In this document: positions 23,435-35,056 of the stretch, piece after piece | Layout of the letters: every line of letters starts with the position of its first letter | Numbering within the stretch: position 1 is the stretch's first letter | Assembly: GCA_037447655.1 (NCBI GenBank) | Contig: JBBHKE010002144.1 | Location: forward strand, 1-64,000 | DNA from: Zygnema cylindricum | Lineage: Eukaryota > Streptophyta > Zygnematophyceae > Zygnematales > Zygnemataceae | Length of the DNA: 64,000 bases | Reading direction: 5' to 3' | Notes under the pieces: model-generated | Told to the model about the DNA's origin: nothing | The model's database searches: none | Seen by the model: only the letters and a program-made list of their open reading frames with translations | Made by a program: the position numbers and the translations under genes

Positions 23435-26331
23435 ATGTTTAATAAATTGGGTTTTCCCGCCGGGAATTCCTCGGCCAATCACGGCTCGGGCCATCATAGT
23501 TCCGAAGTGGTGACGCGGCACGACCCGACCAATCACACAGAACGAACCAATAGGGTGTCAGCGCCGCCCGTATCGGAGAATCGGCGCACTGCGGAAGAGC
23601 ATTGGAAATCCGCATTTAATTTCCTGGAAAGTGTAAATGGGAAAATTTCGAAGGAAGATTTCTTACCGTGCCAAAAGATCGTCGCAGGTATGAATCTAAC
23701 CTTTGTAAATCCTCGTAAACCCTCGTTGCTGAGACACGGCAATATGCTCATTCACTATCTCATTCAAAAACTGTTTCACTGCAGAATAGTTTTTAAAAAC
23801 GAGGAGTTTGTATGCGTGTGTTACTTCATTTTTCTTGGAATCCACAGTCTGGCAGATTCGGTTTTTCCTGGGTTTTGACTTGAAAATAAAACTATCTCTG
23901 AGTCGTGGTAACTGAATTTCTGCCAGAATTGGAGTTCTCCAGACACTCATGTCACGTTGTGCTACACTTGTTTTCTGTATACATTTTCTTTCTTTCTGGA
24001 TTTTTTTGAAGAATGTCAATGGAACATTTGCAGTTTTGGCAGGTAATTGTATGAACTATTTATTGCTATTGCTGATTAAAGTTGAACTGCTTATTTGCTT
24101 GCAGATTATGCAAAACATTTTGACGATGTGAAATTTATCCCTCAAGACGACGTTAAATCAATCCCTCAAGCCATCTTTTTTTTCAGAAGATTAGTGTTTT
24201 TGCCGCCGGGCTTTCTTCAGGAAATGCTAAACCAGTTTAAAGTGTCATCTCTATCCTTTGTCAAGCTAGGAAACCATCTTGCTAAAGAAGGCTTTCATTG
24301 GTTACTGAGCTATCCTGTTGATGACAACGAAAGGGCCACGTCATCTGGGCAACCAGCCTTACATTTCAATGGTCCAACGCTGGAGACCAACGCTCGTACC
24401 TTCCTGGAATGGCTGATTGATCAGGCATTGCAGTCACATGCTGACAGTCCGTACATTGTGACCCTGTTAAAGTTCTCATGTGAGCTTAAGAGTGAGCGCT
24501 ACACAGAGGCATTGGAGAAACGGTTGAGCAATCAGTTGCATAACCTGACGCTGGAAAGCCTTCAAGCCTTGAAAGAACAAACGGCGTTATCCATTATCGA
24601 CCGCTTCCGAAGCGGCAGCAGTTCTCCATCAAAAGAGACGTCGTCTGCGAGATCACTGGCAGACAGTTACCTTCTGTACTGTGGCGTTCGTCACAGTGAC
24701 GAATGGAAGGCCCCGCCAGGTCTTGCTTGCAATGACGCAATCCGAAGTTTCTTGGACCACCATCCGGAAGAAAGGAACAGCGGAACCCAACTGCACGAGT
24801 ATGGGGACCCTTCCAATGCCAAGAATGTGGGCACGAAAGGGGGTGGTTCGCCGATGCCAAATTCCAATTCCAGCCGGCCCGCGCCACAGGTGGGACTAAG
24901 GACTTCTGGAGACTCTGTCTGTCGGAATGAAAGATTCTGTCTGTCGAATCGATTGAAACCTGTTTTCCCTTTCAACCCCGTGCTTTTCCATTTTAGAATG
25001 TTCTTGATAATATGGCGATCCGTTGATGCTGGAGCTCATGATGAGCTGAAAATGGAAGGATTTGAAATCTGGCAAATTCTGACTGGAAATATGCGAATGC
25101 AGTTTGTACAAAGGTTAGGTTTTCTTTTTGTGGTTTTACTATTGTTATTTTCTTGTCTGAAAAATGCGATTAAATAAATGACTGTGCCACTTTAAATTAC
25201 CATGCGTTGACTCAACGCAACAGTTTTTTCACTTAGTAGTATTTCGAAATGAAGCTATTTTTGATTAACATAGGTTTCATGAAACTTCTCTTGCAGGTTC
25301 CCCTCAAATCGGATGAAGTAATCGCTTCTGAACTGAAGAAGACCAGAGAAGAACTGAAGAAGACCATAGAAGAACTGAAGAAGATCAGAGAAGAATCGAA
25401 GATGGAACACCACCATGTCCGTGAATTAGATATCCAGTTACACCAGGCAAGGTATACCATCCAAGAGCTAAAAAAAAATCAGTTTACGGCAAAAGAGCGC
25501 ATTTCCGAATTGGAAAATGACGTTCAAGCCCTTGAGACAGAACGTGCCAAGTTAAAGGAGGCAGACAGCGGCTCATATAGAGTGGATGGACCTGCTCCTG
25601 CTCATCTCACAACCGCTCTTTCTGACTTTCGAAAAGTCGTTTCCATTTTTATTCAAAGACTTTCGAAACTTTTTGAGCAGAAAGGAGTTGATTCGAACAA
25701 AATAGTCTCCCAGACACTGAATCACATAGTAAAACAAGATCGTACTGGCTTAAAGCATGTGTTGACCAGCCAAGTGGTCGACCTTATCTTTGTAAACTTT
25801 GAGAATGAGCAATTTCAAGCCGGTGGAGAGACATCCATAGATGTGATTTCTCGATGTAACGATCGTTTCAAAGAAAGCTCAGGCTTGACAAGTGACATGG
25901 CTCAGGAGATTCACAAGAAAAACCCAAAGTTTCAAGCTTTCTGTGGCGAAAAGTGGACACTTCTCCAGAGGAGTTTCATGAATAGTGGAAATGGCAGTGT
26001 TTATGATATCTCCAGTGTTATGGATGTGCTTTTTAGTGACTTTCAGAAGGTCAGTCTCTCCGCCTGGAAGATCCATCGCCTCGCGTTTTCATTCAATCCG
26101 CCTGCTTCGATTATCCGTGTGAAGGAAAATATTAGGGTAGACGACATTCAGGTGACGCTCATTCGTGCATTTGATGACGATTGGACGGAGGAGGAAAAAA
26201 AAAATGCAATTTCGGCATTCATGATCTTTCCTGGGTTCCGAATTAGAAGTAATGTCATTCCATGCCAGGTGTATCCAAAAGTGCCTAGCTCTAGAAAAGT
26301 CATTCTTGAAACTGATGTATCAACTTTGTAG
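23435..26331 (+). CDS. GIL1/IRKI-like (DUF641) coiled-coil protein with an unusual N-terminal region
   Basis: Three exons fit: 23435-23687 (donor CAG|GTATGA), 24105-24889 (acceptor TTGCAG, donor CAG|GTGGGA) and 25297-26331 (acceptor TTGCAG). The phases agree and give about 690 residues. Exon 3 starts with three near-identical ELKK-type heptad repeats and a coiled coil (about residues 353-434). A C-terminal region follows whose landmarks recall GIL1/IRKI: NPPASIIRVKENIRVDD near 615 and the ending MIFPGFRIRSNVIPCQVYP. Plant GIL1 acts in light-dependent gravitropism; IRKI interacts with a receptor kinase. Residues 1-346 match nothing I recognise. The start is chosen because the decayed copy at 17152 aligns from its own ATG. 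An alternative donor at 25114 is out of phase with exon 3. A possible alternative acceptor lies at 24186. Confidence 0.65.
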
Positions 26332-28289
26332 TCCTTTTTGTATAATCTATGGCATTCTATGACGGAGGAAATTTATGCATTATTGGGTCTTGCCCTTTTG
26401 TGTCTTCTTGCATTATAGCGTTCCTGCCTTGTTTCCTTGGCTGATGGGTTTTGTAAAGAATAGTGTTGTTACCTTCATTTTTTGGATTGTGTTTTTTCTA
26501 GATTTTTTCTGGAGCAAACGTTTCCCTTGGGATGGCATTTTTTTGTCAACTTGCATTTAAATTCTTAATTGAGTCTGGCCCATCCATGTAGACCCTGTAC
26601 TGAGATTGCAATCTGTTACTGATTTCACAGTACATTCAAATTTCAGTTTGACAATGTACGTTGGTTTTGGGGATCATAAACCAGAAAGAAATTTAGTGCC
26701 TCTGAAGTTTTAGCTTATGGGTGATTCGGTGGACCTTTAGATTTTTAAAATTTCGAGCAACTGTTGACAACTTCAGTACATTACTCAGAATAACGGAGAA
26801 TGCCTTCATCATTAACACTACGTTGCCCTTTTTACAAAAAAACCAAAAAACATAAGACTTCATATCCAAATGGTCTCGTTGGGAAAGATAAGGATGTGTT
26901 TTCACCAGAGGAAGGTGTTTAGGTGTCGTTTTAGGTCCAAATGTGGATGCCACAGGATGTGATGAATGTCTTAACTAAGAAGCTATAACTAAGACACCCA
27001 CACTATTTTGAGCAATAAGTTAGGGCAAGATCTTGAACTATGGTATTGAAAACAGTTAATTTTGACAGAAATTGTAAGTGTGACTTTTTGCCGTGGTTGC
27101 GCGATAGGATGTAAACTTATAAATAAAGTGTATATATGCATTTTATTCGAAGTTAAACAAATTATGGCAGCGGTGAGAAACTCTAGTCGATACAAAAGAA
27201 ACAATACATTTATAAAGACGCAATTCTAGTTTTGAAAAGTCTGCAATTAATGTGTCACCAATATGAACTTGAAGGCATATCAGTGACACGTTTTTTATGA
27301 ATCGGACGTTCCTAATAATTTGAAGAATTTCCATGGTTCTGATTGCTGACTCAGTATGTCGATACTGTGTAATGCTTGATTAGAGAGGACAACCACTCTT
27401 GGCCATTAGATAAACACTTTTAGTAGTAGACAGTCCTTGATGTACGTTTTGTACAGTTTTGTGAAACCGGGTTGACATTCCATTTGGTCCTTTGCTCAGT
27501 AGGAGCTCTCCAAGTGTATAAAAGTAGGACTTTTACGGTTTGCCATAAAAAAGTATTGTATCAAAATTATTTGTGGTGTTTTTGGTAATTTTGATTGAGA
27601 GTGACTCTCATATCTATTGGTTGATTTATGAGTAATTTTGCATGTTGTATCTTGATTGTATCGTCTACATAGTGGTAGAGTTTGAGACAAACTTGTTTTT
27701 TGCATGATACCTTGTGGTCATTTACAATTACCTTTCAAACTGGTATCTCTTGGGGGATTTTTGCTTGATTGCACCTGTGATGGCGGGTGGATCTACCTCT
27801 TCTAGTACTTAGGCTGTCCTACAACAATAGGATCAATACTTTGTGGAGCACCGAATCGTGCGGAGTAGTCCGGCAGGGTTTTTACAAAGACGCAACCTTA
27901 CGGTATGTTTTCACTATTATTACCCTTGTTCCTTTATTATCATCCTAGTCAGTATGGTTCTCACTGTTATCATTCTTTTTATTGTGATCCTTAAGTTATG
28001 TCCTTAAGTTAGAGTGGACAATATCAATTTCAATTAAGTTGCATGGACAGAAGATGGATGGCAACTGAGTTCCCACCTACCAAACGAACATGAAAGACAT
28101 CCTCATCATTATCGTCTCTGTCATTACCATCCTCGTTAATGTCATCCTCGCTATAATCACGATGTTTGTTATGGTTAGTATTATCATCCTCATACTAATC
28201 ATTTAGTGTACCGTAAGAGCTGACAAGATAATATCCCCACAAGCGTCAGAAAAATAGGATGGTAGATATTTAGTGTTGTGTACCGAGAA
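26332..28289. other. 3' UTR and intergenic DNA; possible remnant of an LTR-element leader near 27747
   Basis: No gene is supported. At about 27739 CTGGTATCTCTTGGGGG resembles an iMet primer-binding site, and ATGGCGGGTGGATCTACC follows at about 27780 with a frame broken by stops. This could be the leader and gag start of an eroded LTR element, but no LTR pair was found. Confidence 0.3.
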
Positions 28290-28650
28290 AAAACTTATCG
28301 CGATAAAAACCGATAACATAAATTATAAGTGATTGATCGATGTGGGATCTCGATATATCGCGCCGAAGCCAACGAATTTTTATGACGAGTAACTGTAGAA
28401 AATGTAGTATACTATATCATAATACTTTATACTATATTGTATTGTATTTTACATATGATACAGTACGGCATGCCATGTCATGGCTTCCATAAAAAAACAG
28501 TACAAGTGTACGTTCTGAACCGTATAATTATCGCCAATAAATATCGGGCCCGACATTTATCAGCAATGTATCGCGATACATCGGTTCTCTATGGCGATCA
28601 TTCCGTTGTCGACATATTAGACCAATTTATCGATTATCGATAGGTCAAAC
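28290..28650. repeat. Dispersed repeat rich in ATCG/CGAT palindromes (relative at 1230-1620)
   Basis: The order of segments matches the copy near 1230: CGATAAC start, TATATCATAATA core, GGCATGCCATG segment, ATTATCGCC and a terminal TTATCGATTATCGATAGG. The ends and class are undetermined. Confidence 0.5.
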
Positions 28651-28945
28651 AAAGGTGCATGTCAGTTGATGCACAAAATTATTAATTTCAACAATACGTT
28701 GAGCACAAAAAAAATGAAATTGTTTGCCACCCGAGAAGATAGAGCAAGATTCAACCACAAATCAATCAATATGTGAGATGGCATCCATGACTAGAGAATC
28801 TTGTGTAGATTGCAATTATTGATAGCAATATTGCATACACTAGTTATACTTTCTACATGTCTAGTTCGCCAAACCTTTTACAAAGTCAATCCCACTCTAT
28901 ACATAAGTATGATTTGTGTATTATTTTGAGTTCTCGGAATCTAAG

Positions 28946-29500
28946 TGTTGTTTTTCGTGCGACTCTAGGCAATTATTCCGATTCAGTACTTAACCAATTT
29001 CGGCCTCACGCGAAATCGAATCGTGCCTACTTTGACCAGTGATAATTAGGGTACACTATTTCGAGTGGGTTTGTGTGTCAACGCCTCTGCAGGTGCATTA
29101 TTGTAGGCGCATTATTGTAGGCTGTCAGATTAGGCACGTGGCACTTTGTCATTAGACTGCCACTTAGATTCTTTCCTTGCTCTTAGGTTTAAGTAGTTTA
29201 TTTCTTGCAAACGTAGATTCATCATTCACAGAGGCGAGGTAAAGACAAGGCTTTTTTGATAGGGACAATTTGTCCGGATTTACATTTTTTATTCTTCCTA
29301 CTTTCTATAATGGATTTTTAAAAGCCTTTCCTACCCTGTCTTGCATGTAAATGCCTATTCCTCTCTCTCTTTCCTATCTTGTTTAATTCTCTGCACTTCG
29401 TGACAAATCTGAGGTTGGACTTAAGTTTCCTCTGCAGGATTGAACATCCGTGGTCCCAAGTATCCTCTTGGTTACCCGAAATGGCCGATTCCGGTTTTCA
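28946..29500 (+). mobile_element. Copia element 2, 5' LTR
   Basis: The LTR is 555 bp, starts TGTTGTTTTTCGTGCG and ends GATTCCGGTTTTCA. The 5-bp target duplication CTAAG lies at 28941-28945 and again at 35035-35039. The last 20 nt contain the gag ATG (29481). A TGCATTATTGTAGGCG minisatellite sits near 29095. Confidence 0.9.
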
Positions 29501-32500
29501 CGTTATGGGCCCACATTCCAACCTCGATAAGTTCGAAGGCACGAATTACCAACTATGGAGATGTCGGACTGAAGCAGCCCTTGAAGAGAGCGGTTGTTTG
29601 GGTATTGTTACCCGAACGGAGCTGCGTCCTGTTCCTGCAAAAGCAAACGATATCAAAGCCGACGAGAAGAAATCAATGGCAGAATTGGATACAAAGGAGA
29701 TCAAAGCAAAAAACACTTTGATCAGAGGTTTAGCCGATGACCACCTTCGCAACGTCACTCGGTGCAAATCTTCTGCGGAAATTTGGGAGTCACTTGCGAC
29801 GACTCACAAGCTTTCAGGAATGACTGCACAAATAAAGTTGGGCAAATCATTCATGACCACTATCTACCAAGACGGCACATCGATGGAGGCTTACACCTCA
29901 CATTACGCTAATCTCTTACCCGAGGCCGACGCTGTCGGTTTCATTCTTCCCATGGACACCAAGATCACACTTCTCATGCTATCTTTGCCCGTTGAGTACA
30001 AATTCATACTCACGTGGCTTGATCGATCAGACCCCACGACTTGGAAATGGAATGAGGTTGTCGGAGCACTCTTGAAAGACGAGTTTAACACCCAAATCAT
30101 GTCCAATCGTGAGCTCAATGGAAAGAGCTCCGCGTTCGCATCTGGAAAGGGGAGATTTTCCCACAAGGAGAAAGACAAAGGAGAAAGTCAGAATCAGGAC
30201 AAGAAAGACAAAAAGTGTTTCTAATACGACAAGCCCGGACACTTCATTCTGTTTGCCGAAATTACACTTATGAGAAGCAGCACGACAAGGTTGACGAATC
30301 GAAGCTAAAAAAGGGGAAAGGAAATGGGAAGGAGATCGTTCAATCGCAAGCCATGATGGCGTCCACCCTGTCGACCAATAACAACGATTGGATGGTGGAC
30401 ACAGGGGCGTCCGAACACATGTGTTACCACCGAGAGTGGTTCTCCGAATTCAAGGAGACCGCTCCCTCCCGCATATACATGGAGGACAATCACACGCCAC
30501 TCTGCACAGAAAAAGGGAGACATCGATATCGAGGCGTTAGTAGATGGCAGATTGGTTTCCGGCACAATCAAAAATGTGCTCTATGTTCCCAGCTTCAAAC
30601 GCAACCTCTACTCTTTTTCCCAAGCTAAAGACAAGGAAATCATCCCGATCTGGCAGAAAGAAGGAAAGATAAAGTGAGAAATGGACTTATCATCGCAGAA
30701 TGGGAGAGAATGGCGGATCGCACATATCGGTTGGAGTGCAGCTCAAAACCTTGATCCTTAGCCCTCGCAGCCCGAGCTTTACTTCAATCACAAGGAGAGA
30801 ACACCAAAGAGAAAGAGGAGATCAAGGAAGATGATGTTAGAAAAGAAACTACAATCAACAAAGAGAAGTTTGACAAGCTTATACAACCAACATAAAACCA
30901 ACTCCTCTGGCACAGGCGACTCGGCCATCTGCACACCGACGGAATGAAGAAACTAATTGCAAGCAACATGGCTAACGGAATAAGTCTTACCTCTGTCAAA
31001 GATTCCAAAGAACCTTGCCACGGTTGCGAGATGGGGAAACCCCATCGTCTTCTATTTCCAAAATCCGGAGGAACGAGGGCTACTCGCCCCGCTCGAACTA
31101 ATTCATGCCGACGTATGGGGCCCAACAAGGGTGCCCTCATCTGGTCGGAGAAGATACTTAGTCACCTTTATTGATGACTTCTCCCGGATGACTCACGCGT
31201 ACCTGCTACGACACAAAAGCGAGGTGTTTGAGAAAATTAAAGCGTTCAAAGCTATGGCTGAGAAAAAGCACGATACAAAAATCAAGTCCTTAAGGAGCGA
31301 CAACGGAGGAGAATATTTGTCTCCCGAGTTTAAGAAATTCCTCACCTCAGAAGGGATCGAACACCAATTGACAGCACCGGGAACTCCGCAACAGAATGGT
31401 GTAACGGAACGTATGAACCGAACGCTGTTGGAAATGTCGCGAAGCATGATGGCCACGCACACAGTCAGCTCCGATTTTCCGGAGAAACAGTCTACAAAGC
31501 AACATACCTCAAAAATCGATGCCCAACGAGGGCGTTAGATATTTCAATCCCGTTCAAAAAGTGGCCTGGCAGACGTCCTAATCTATCACACCTCAAAAAT
31601 TTTGGTAGCAGAGCCTACGCTTTCAACCACAACAATCAAGGAGGGATGCTAGCACCTAAAGCAATTGAGGGGATTTTCGTCGGATATGACGAACAATGCA
31701 AGGCCTATCGCATTGCAAACAAGAAGACAAAACAATCACAGTTACCAGAAACGTTAAGTTTGGGGAACTCCCGCAGACTGAAGACAGTGGGAGCCACACG
31801 AAAGGAATTGACAACTCACCCTCAATGTGGTCCCTAAGTGATGAAGAAATCGAGCGTGATACCAAGGCGGCAGAGGAAGTTGAATCATAAAGTGAAGGAA
31901 AAGAAACACCCTCTCCACCAAAGACCCCTGAACTACGTGCAATGGAAGAACAACCAACCGGTAAGGAACCTATTATAGGGCAAAAAGAGGACAACACCTT
32001 GTCTCAAATCGAAATTGATGAAGAGACACCGCCAGAAAAATCTACGCTTGCTAAGCAAAGAAAGAAGGGAAAAGAGACTGGCCTCTAACCCACAACCATT
32101 GATAAAAACAGCCGATCATGACGTCCTCCCCAAAGACTTGGTGAATGGTTGGATACCTCAAAGGTCCTAAGGAGGAAGTTCCCTGGAATGGCTCACGTTG
32201 AGGAGCCCACAAGCCTCAAAGAGGCATTCTCTAGAGGAGATAGTGAAAAGTGGAAATCAGCAGTAAACGAAGAGATGGCCTCCATTATGAAGAACAACAC
32301 AAGGACTCTCGAAGACCTGCCAGAAGGAAGAAAAGCAATTGGCAATAAGTGGACATTCAAGATCTAGCAAAATGTTGATGGCACATTTGAGCGTTATGAG
32401 GCGAGACTAGTTGCAAAGGGGTATACCTCGAAGGAAGGAATCGATTACCAAGAGACTTTCGCTCCAGTCGTCAAGTTCACATCCGTTCGAGCTCTCCTTG

Positions 32501-33911
32501 CACGTGCTGCCGCCCTTGGGATGGAGGTTGAGCAGATGGACGTTAAAATTGCCTTTCTTTATGGCGAAATCGAAGAGGAACTGTATATGCAATAACCTGA
32601 GGGCTATGAAAATCCCATGGACCCAAACAAGGTTTGCAAGTTATCTAAAGCTCTTTATGGACTCAAACAATCCCCAAGGTCTTAGAATTTGAAAATTGAT
32701 CAATTGCTACAAAGCGAAGGATTCATTAGAATTCAATCTGACCACTCGGTTTATTATCATGAGGAATTGAACATCATCATTGCTATCTACGTAGACGATT
32801 TGATGATAGTTTGGGGAAATAAAAAACGATATATCAAAAATCAAAAAGATGTTATCTAATTCATTCGAATTGAAAGATGTGGGTGAGATAAAGTACGTCC
32901 TTGGAATTGAGGTGATTAGAAACAAGGAAGAGAAAACAATTCAGTTGTCACAAAGGAAATATATCAGAGAGTTACTCACCAAATTTCGATTGCAAGACGC
33001 AAATGCAGTTTCAACTCCATACGAGCTAGGAGAGAAGTGTATTGAGGAGCTCTCATAGTATCAAGATGATCCTATAGAGGCACCATATCGAGAGGCAGTG
33101 GGAGCACTCATCTACGCCATGAATTGTAACCGTCCGGATATCGCCAATGTCGTTGGGATTCTGAGCACGTTCCTGCAGCGACAAGGGAAACAACATTGGT
33201 CAGCAGCGAAAAGAGTTCTAAAATATCAGAACCATAAATTACACTCTCACACTTGGAGGAAAGCATGACAATATTGATATTCATGCATTCACAGACGCTA
33301 ACTGGGGAGGGGATTTAAGCAGCAGGAAATCAACCACCAGATACCTTTGCAATATTGGCGATGGAAGCGTGAGCTGAAGTTCAAAGCTCCAAAAGAGAGT
33401 CGCCCTCTTCACCACGGAAGCAAAATATATGGCAGCAGCCGCCACAGTGAAAGAGGTTCTATGGCTAATGGAATTCCTTAATAAACTCATATTCACACAA
33501 TCCAAGAAAACTCTAATTTACACAGATAGTGAGATTTGCCTTGCTCTGATTAAGAACCCTATCAATCATCCTAAGACGAAACACATTTCTATGAGATACC
33601 ACTTTATTAGGGATAACACTATAGCGGAAGCGGTGGCCTTCTATTACATGCCGGAAAAAGAGAACGCTGCGGACATGCTTACTAAAGCAGTCGTCACTAA
33701 CAAGTTGCTCCTATGTGCAGGAAAAGCAGGTCTAAAAGAAAGAAAGTTTTTTGAGGAGAAATTTTCTAAGTCTAAAGAGAAGGAGGAGGATATTTCTAAG
33801 TCTAAGGAAGAGGAGGAAAGTTCTAAGTCTAAGGTAAAGGAGGGAGAAATTCTTATGACTACGGAGAACAAAAAGCAAAAGATGGAAATAAACAAAAATA
33901 AGAGCGCCTAA
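29481..33911 (+). pseudogene. Copia element 2 gag-pol, interrupted by several stops
   Basis: Gag begins MADSGFHVMGPHSN (first ATG 20 nt inside the LTR) and is open to 30224. A damaged knuckle with an in-frame stop follows (near 30215). The protease motif WMVDTGASEHMC is near 30389. Integrase shows HADVWGPTRVPS near 31100, SDNGGEYLSPEF near 31295 and QQNGVTERMNRT near 31390. The reverse transcriptase includes FAPVVKFTS, GLKQSPR and YVDD at 32788-32799. RNase H contains KYMAAAATVKE and ADMLTKAV (33430-33700). The tail is a lysine/glutamate-rich SKSKEEEE repeat ending at 33911, which is unusual for the family. Stops and frameshifts near 30630, 31537, 32367, 32595 and 33057 disable it. Confidence 0.9.
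29501..29515 (+). other. Primer-binding site of copia element 2 (half tRNA-iMet type)
   Basis: CGTTATGGGCCCACA directly follows the LTR. Thirteen internal bases match the complement of the initiator tRNA-Met anticodon arm. It is in gag frame, coding V-M-G-P, as in element 1. Confidence 0.7.
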
Positions 33912-34432
33912 ATATTTTTGAGCGCTTCATTTCCGAACCTGGACGTTCGAGAGGACCACCGAAATATTCTCATGTTTACAGAAGAGGATCGCCTCCAAGC
34001 CTTATTAATTGGATGTCCGGATTTCGACCGTCGCATTAATTGGTGGGCAATTTCCGGACTTAGTCATTCGCGTGTCATCTAAGGGGTACGTCGGCGGCGG
34101 CACACTTAACGCGACTTGGTTTTTTTGACCAATCAAATTTGTGCAGGTGTTTTTTTTTTTAAATCGGTTCTGCACGCTATCGTGGCACTTACGGATTGCC
34201 ACATCTGTTTTTCAAACGGCCCTGTACAGACTAAGTTTATGAAACACGACGAAACTTGCCTTTATAGAAATGACGTCAAAGTACAAGTTGTTGCGGAAAC
34301 GTACGGCGACGATTCTATCACTCGCCGTTAGGATTTTATCGCTAAAGTCTTCGTCGCATTTCAAGGAAGGTTAGCGGTCAACTATGGTCTTAGTCAAAGC
34401 TACGGAAGAATCGACACAGAATCGAGTAGGAG
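33912..34432 (+). other. 3' untranslated part of copia element 2
   Basis: About 520 bp lie between the pol stop and the 3' LTR and hold no gene. The last bases, GAGTAGGAG, are a weak purine tract immediately before the LTR. Confidence 0.6.
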
Positions 34433-35034
34433 TGTTGTTTTTCGTGCGACTCTGGGCAATTATTCCGATTCAGTACTTAACCGATTTAGGCCTCACGCGA
34501 AATCGAATAGTGCCTACTTTGACCAGCGATATTTAGGGTACACTATTTCGAGTGGGTTTGTGTGTCAGCGCCTCTGCAAGTGCATTATTGTAGGCGCATT
34601 ATTGCAGGCTGAGGTGCATTATCGTAGGCGCATTATTGTAGGCGCATTATTGTAGGCCGTCAGATTAGGCACGTGGCACTTTGTCATTGGACTGCCACTT
34701 AGATTCTTTCCTTGCTCTTAGGTTTAAGTAGTTTGTTTCCTGCAAACGTAGATTCATCTTTCACAAAGGCGAGGAAAAGACAAGGGTTATTGATAAGGGC
34801 AATTTGTCCGGATTTACATTTTGTATTCTTCCTACTTTCTATAATGGATTTCTAAAAACCTTTCCTACCCTGTCTTGCATGTGAATTTCTATTCCTCTCT
34901 CTCTTTCCTATCTTGTTTAATTCTCTGCACTTTGTGACAAATCTGAGGTTGGAGTTGAGTTTCCTCTGCTGGATTGAACATCCGTGGTCCGAAGTATCCT
35001 CTTGGTTACCCGAAATGGCCGATTCCGGTTTTCA
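34433..35034 (+). mobile_element. Copia element 2, 3' LTR
   Basis: The LTR is 602 bp, colinear with the 5' LTR, and followed by CTAAG. The length difference is mainly extra units of the GCATTATTGTAGGC minisatellite near 34580-34650, with point differences elsewhere. Confidence 0.9.
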
Positions 35035-35056
35035 CTAAGTCTACGAATTTTTCCTG

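Noticed and set aside
26375-26560. 61-codon hydrophobic frame downstream of the GIL1-like gene
   Set aside because: It lies in the probable 3' UTR, and its hydrophobicity follows from T-rich sequence.
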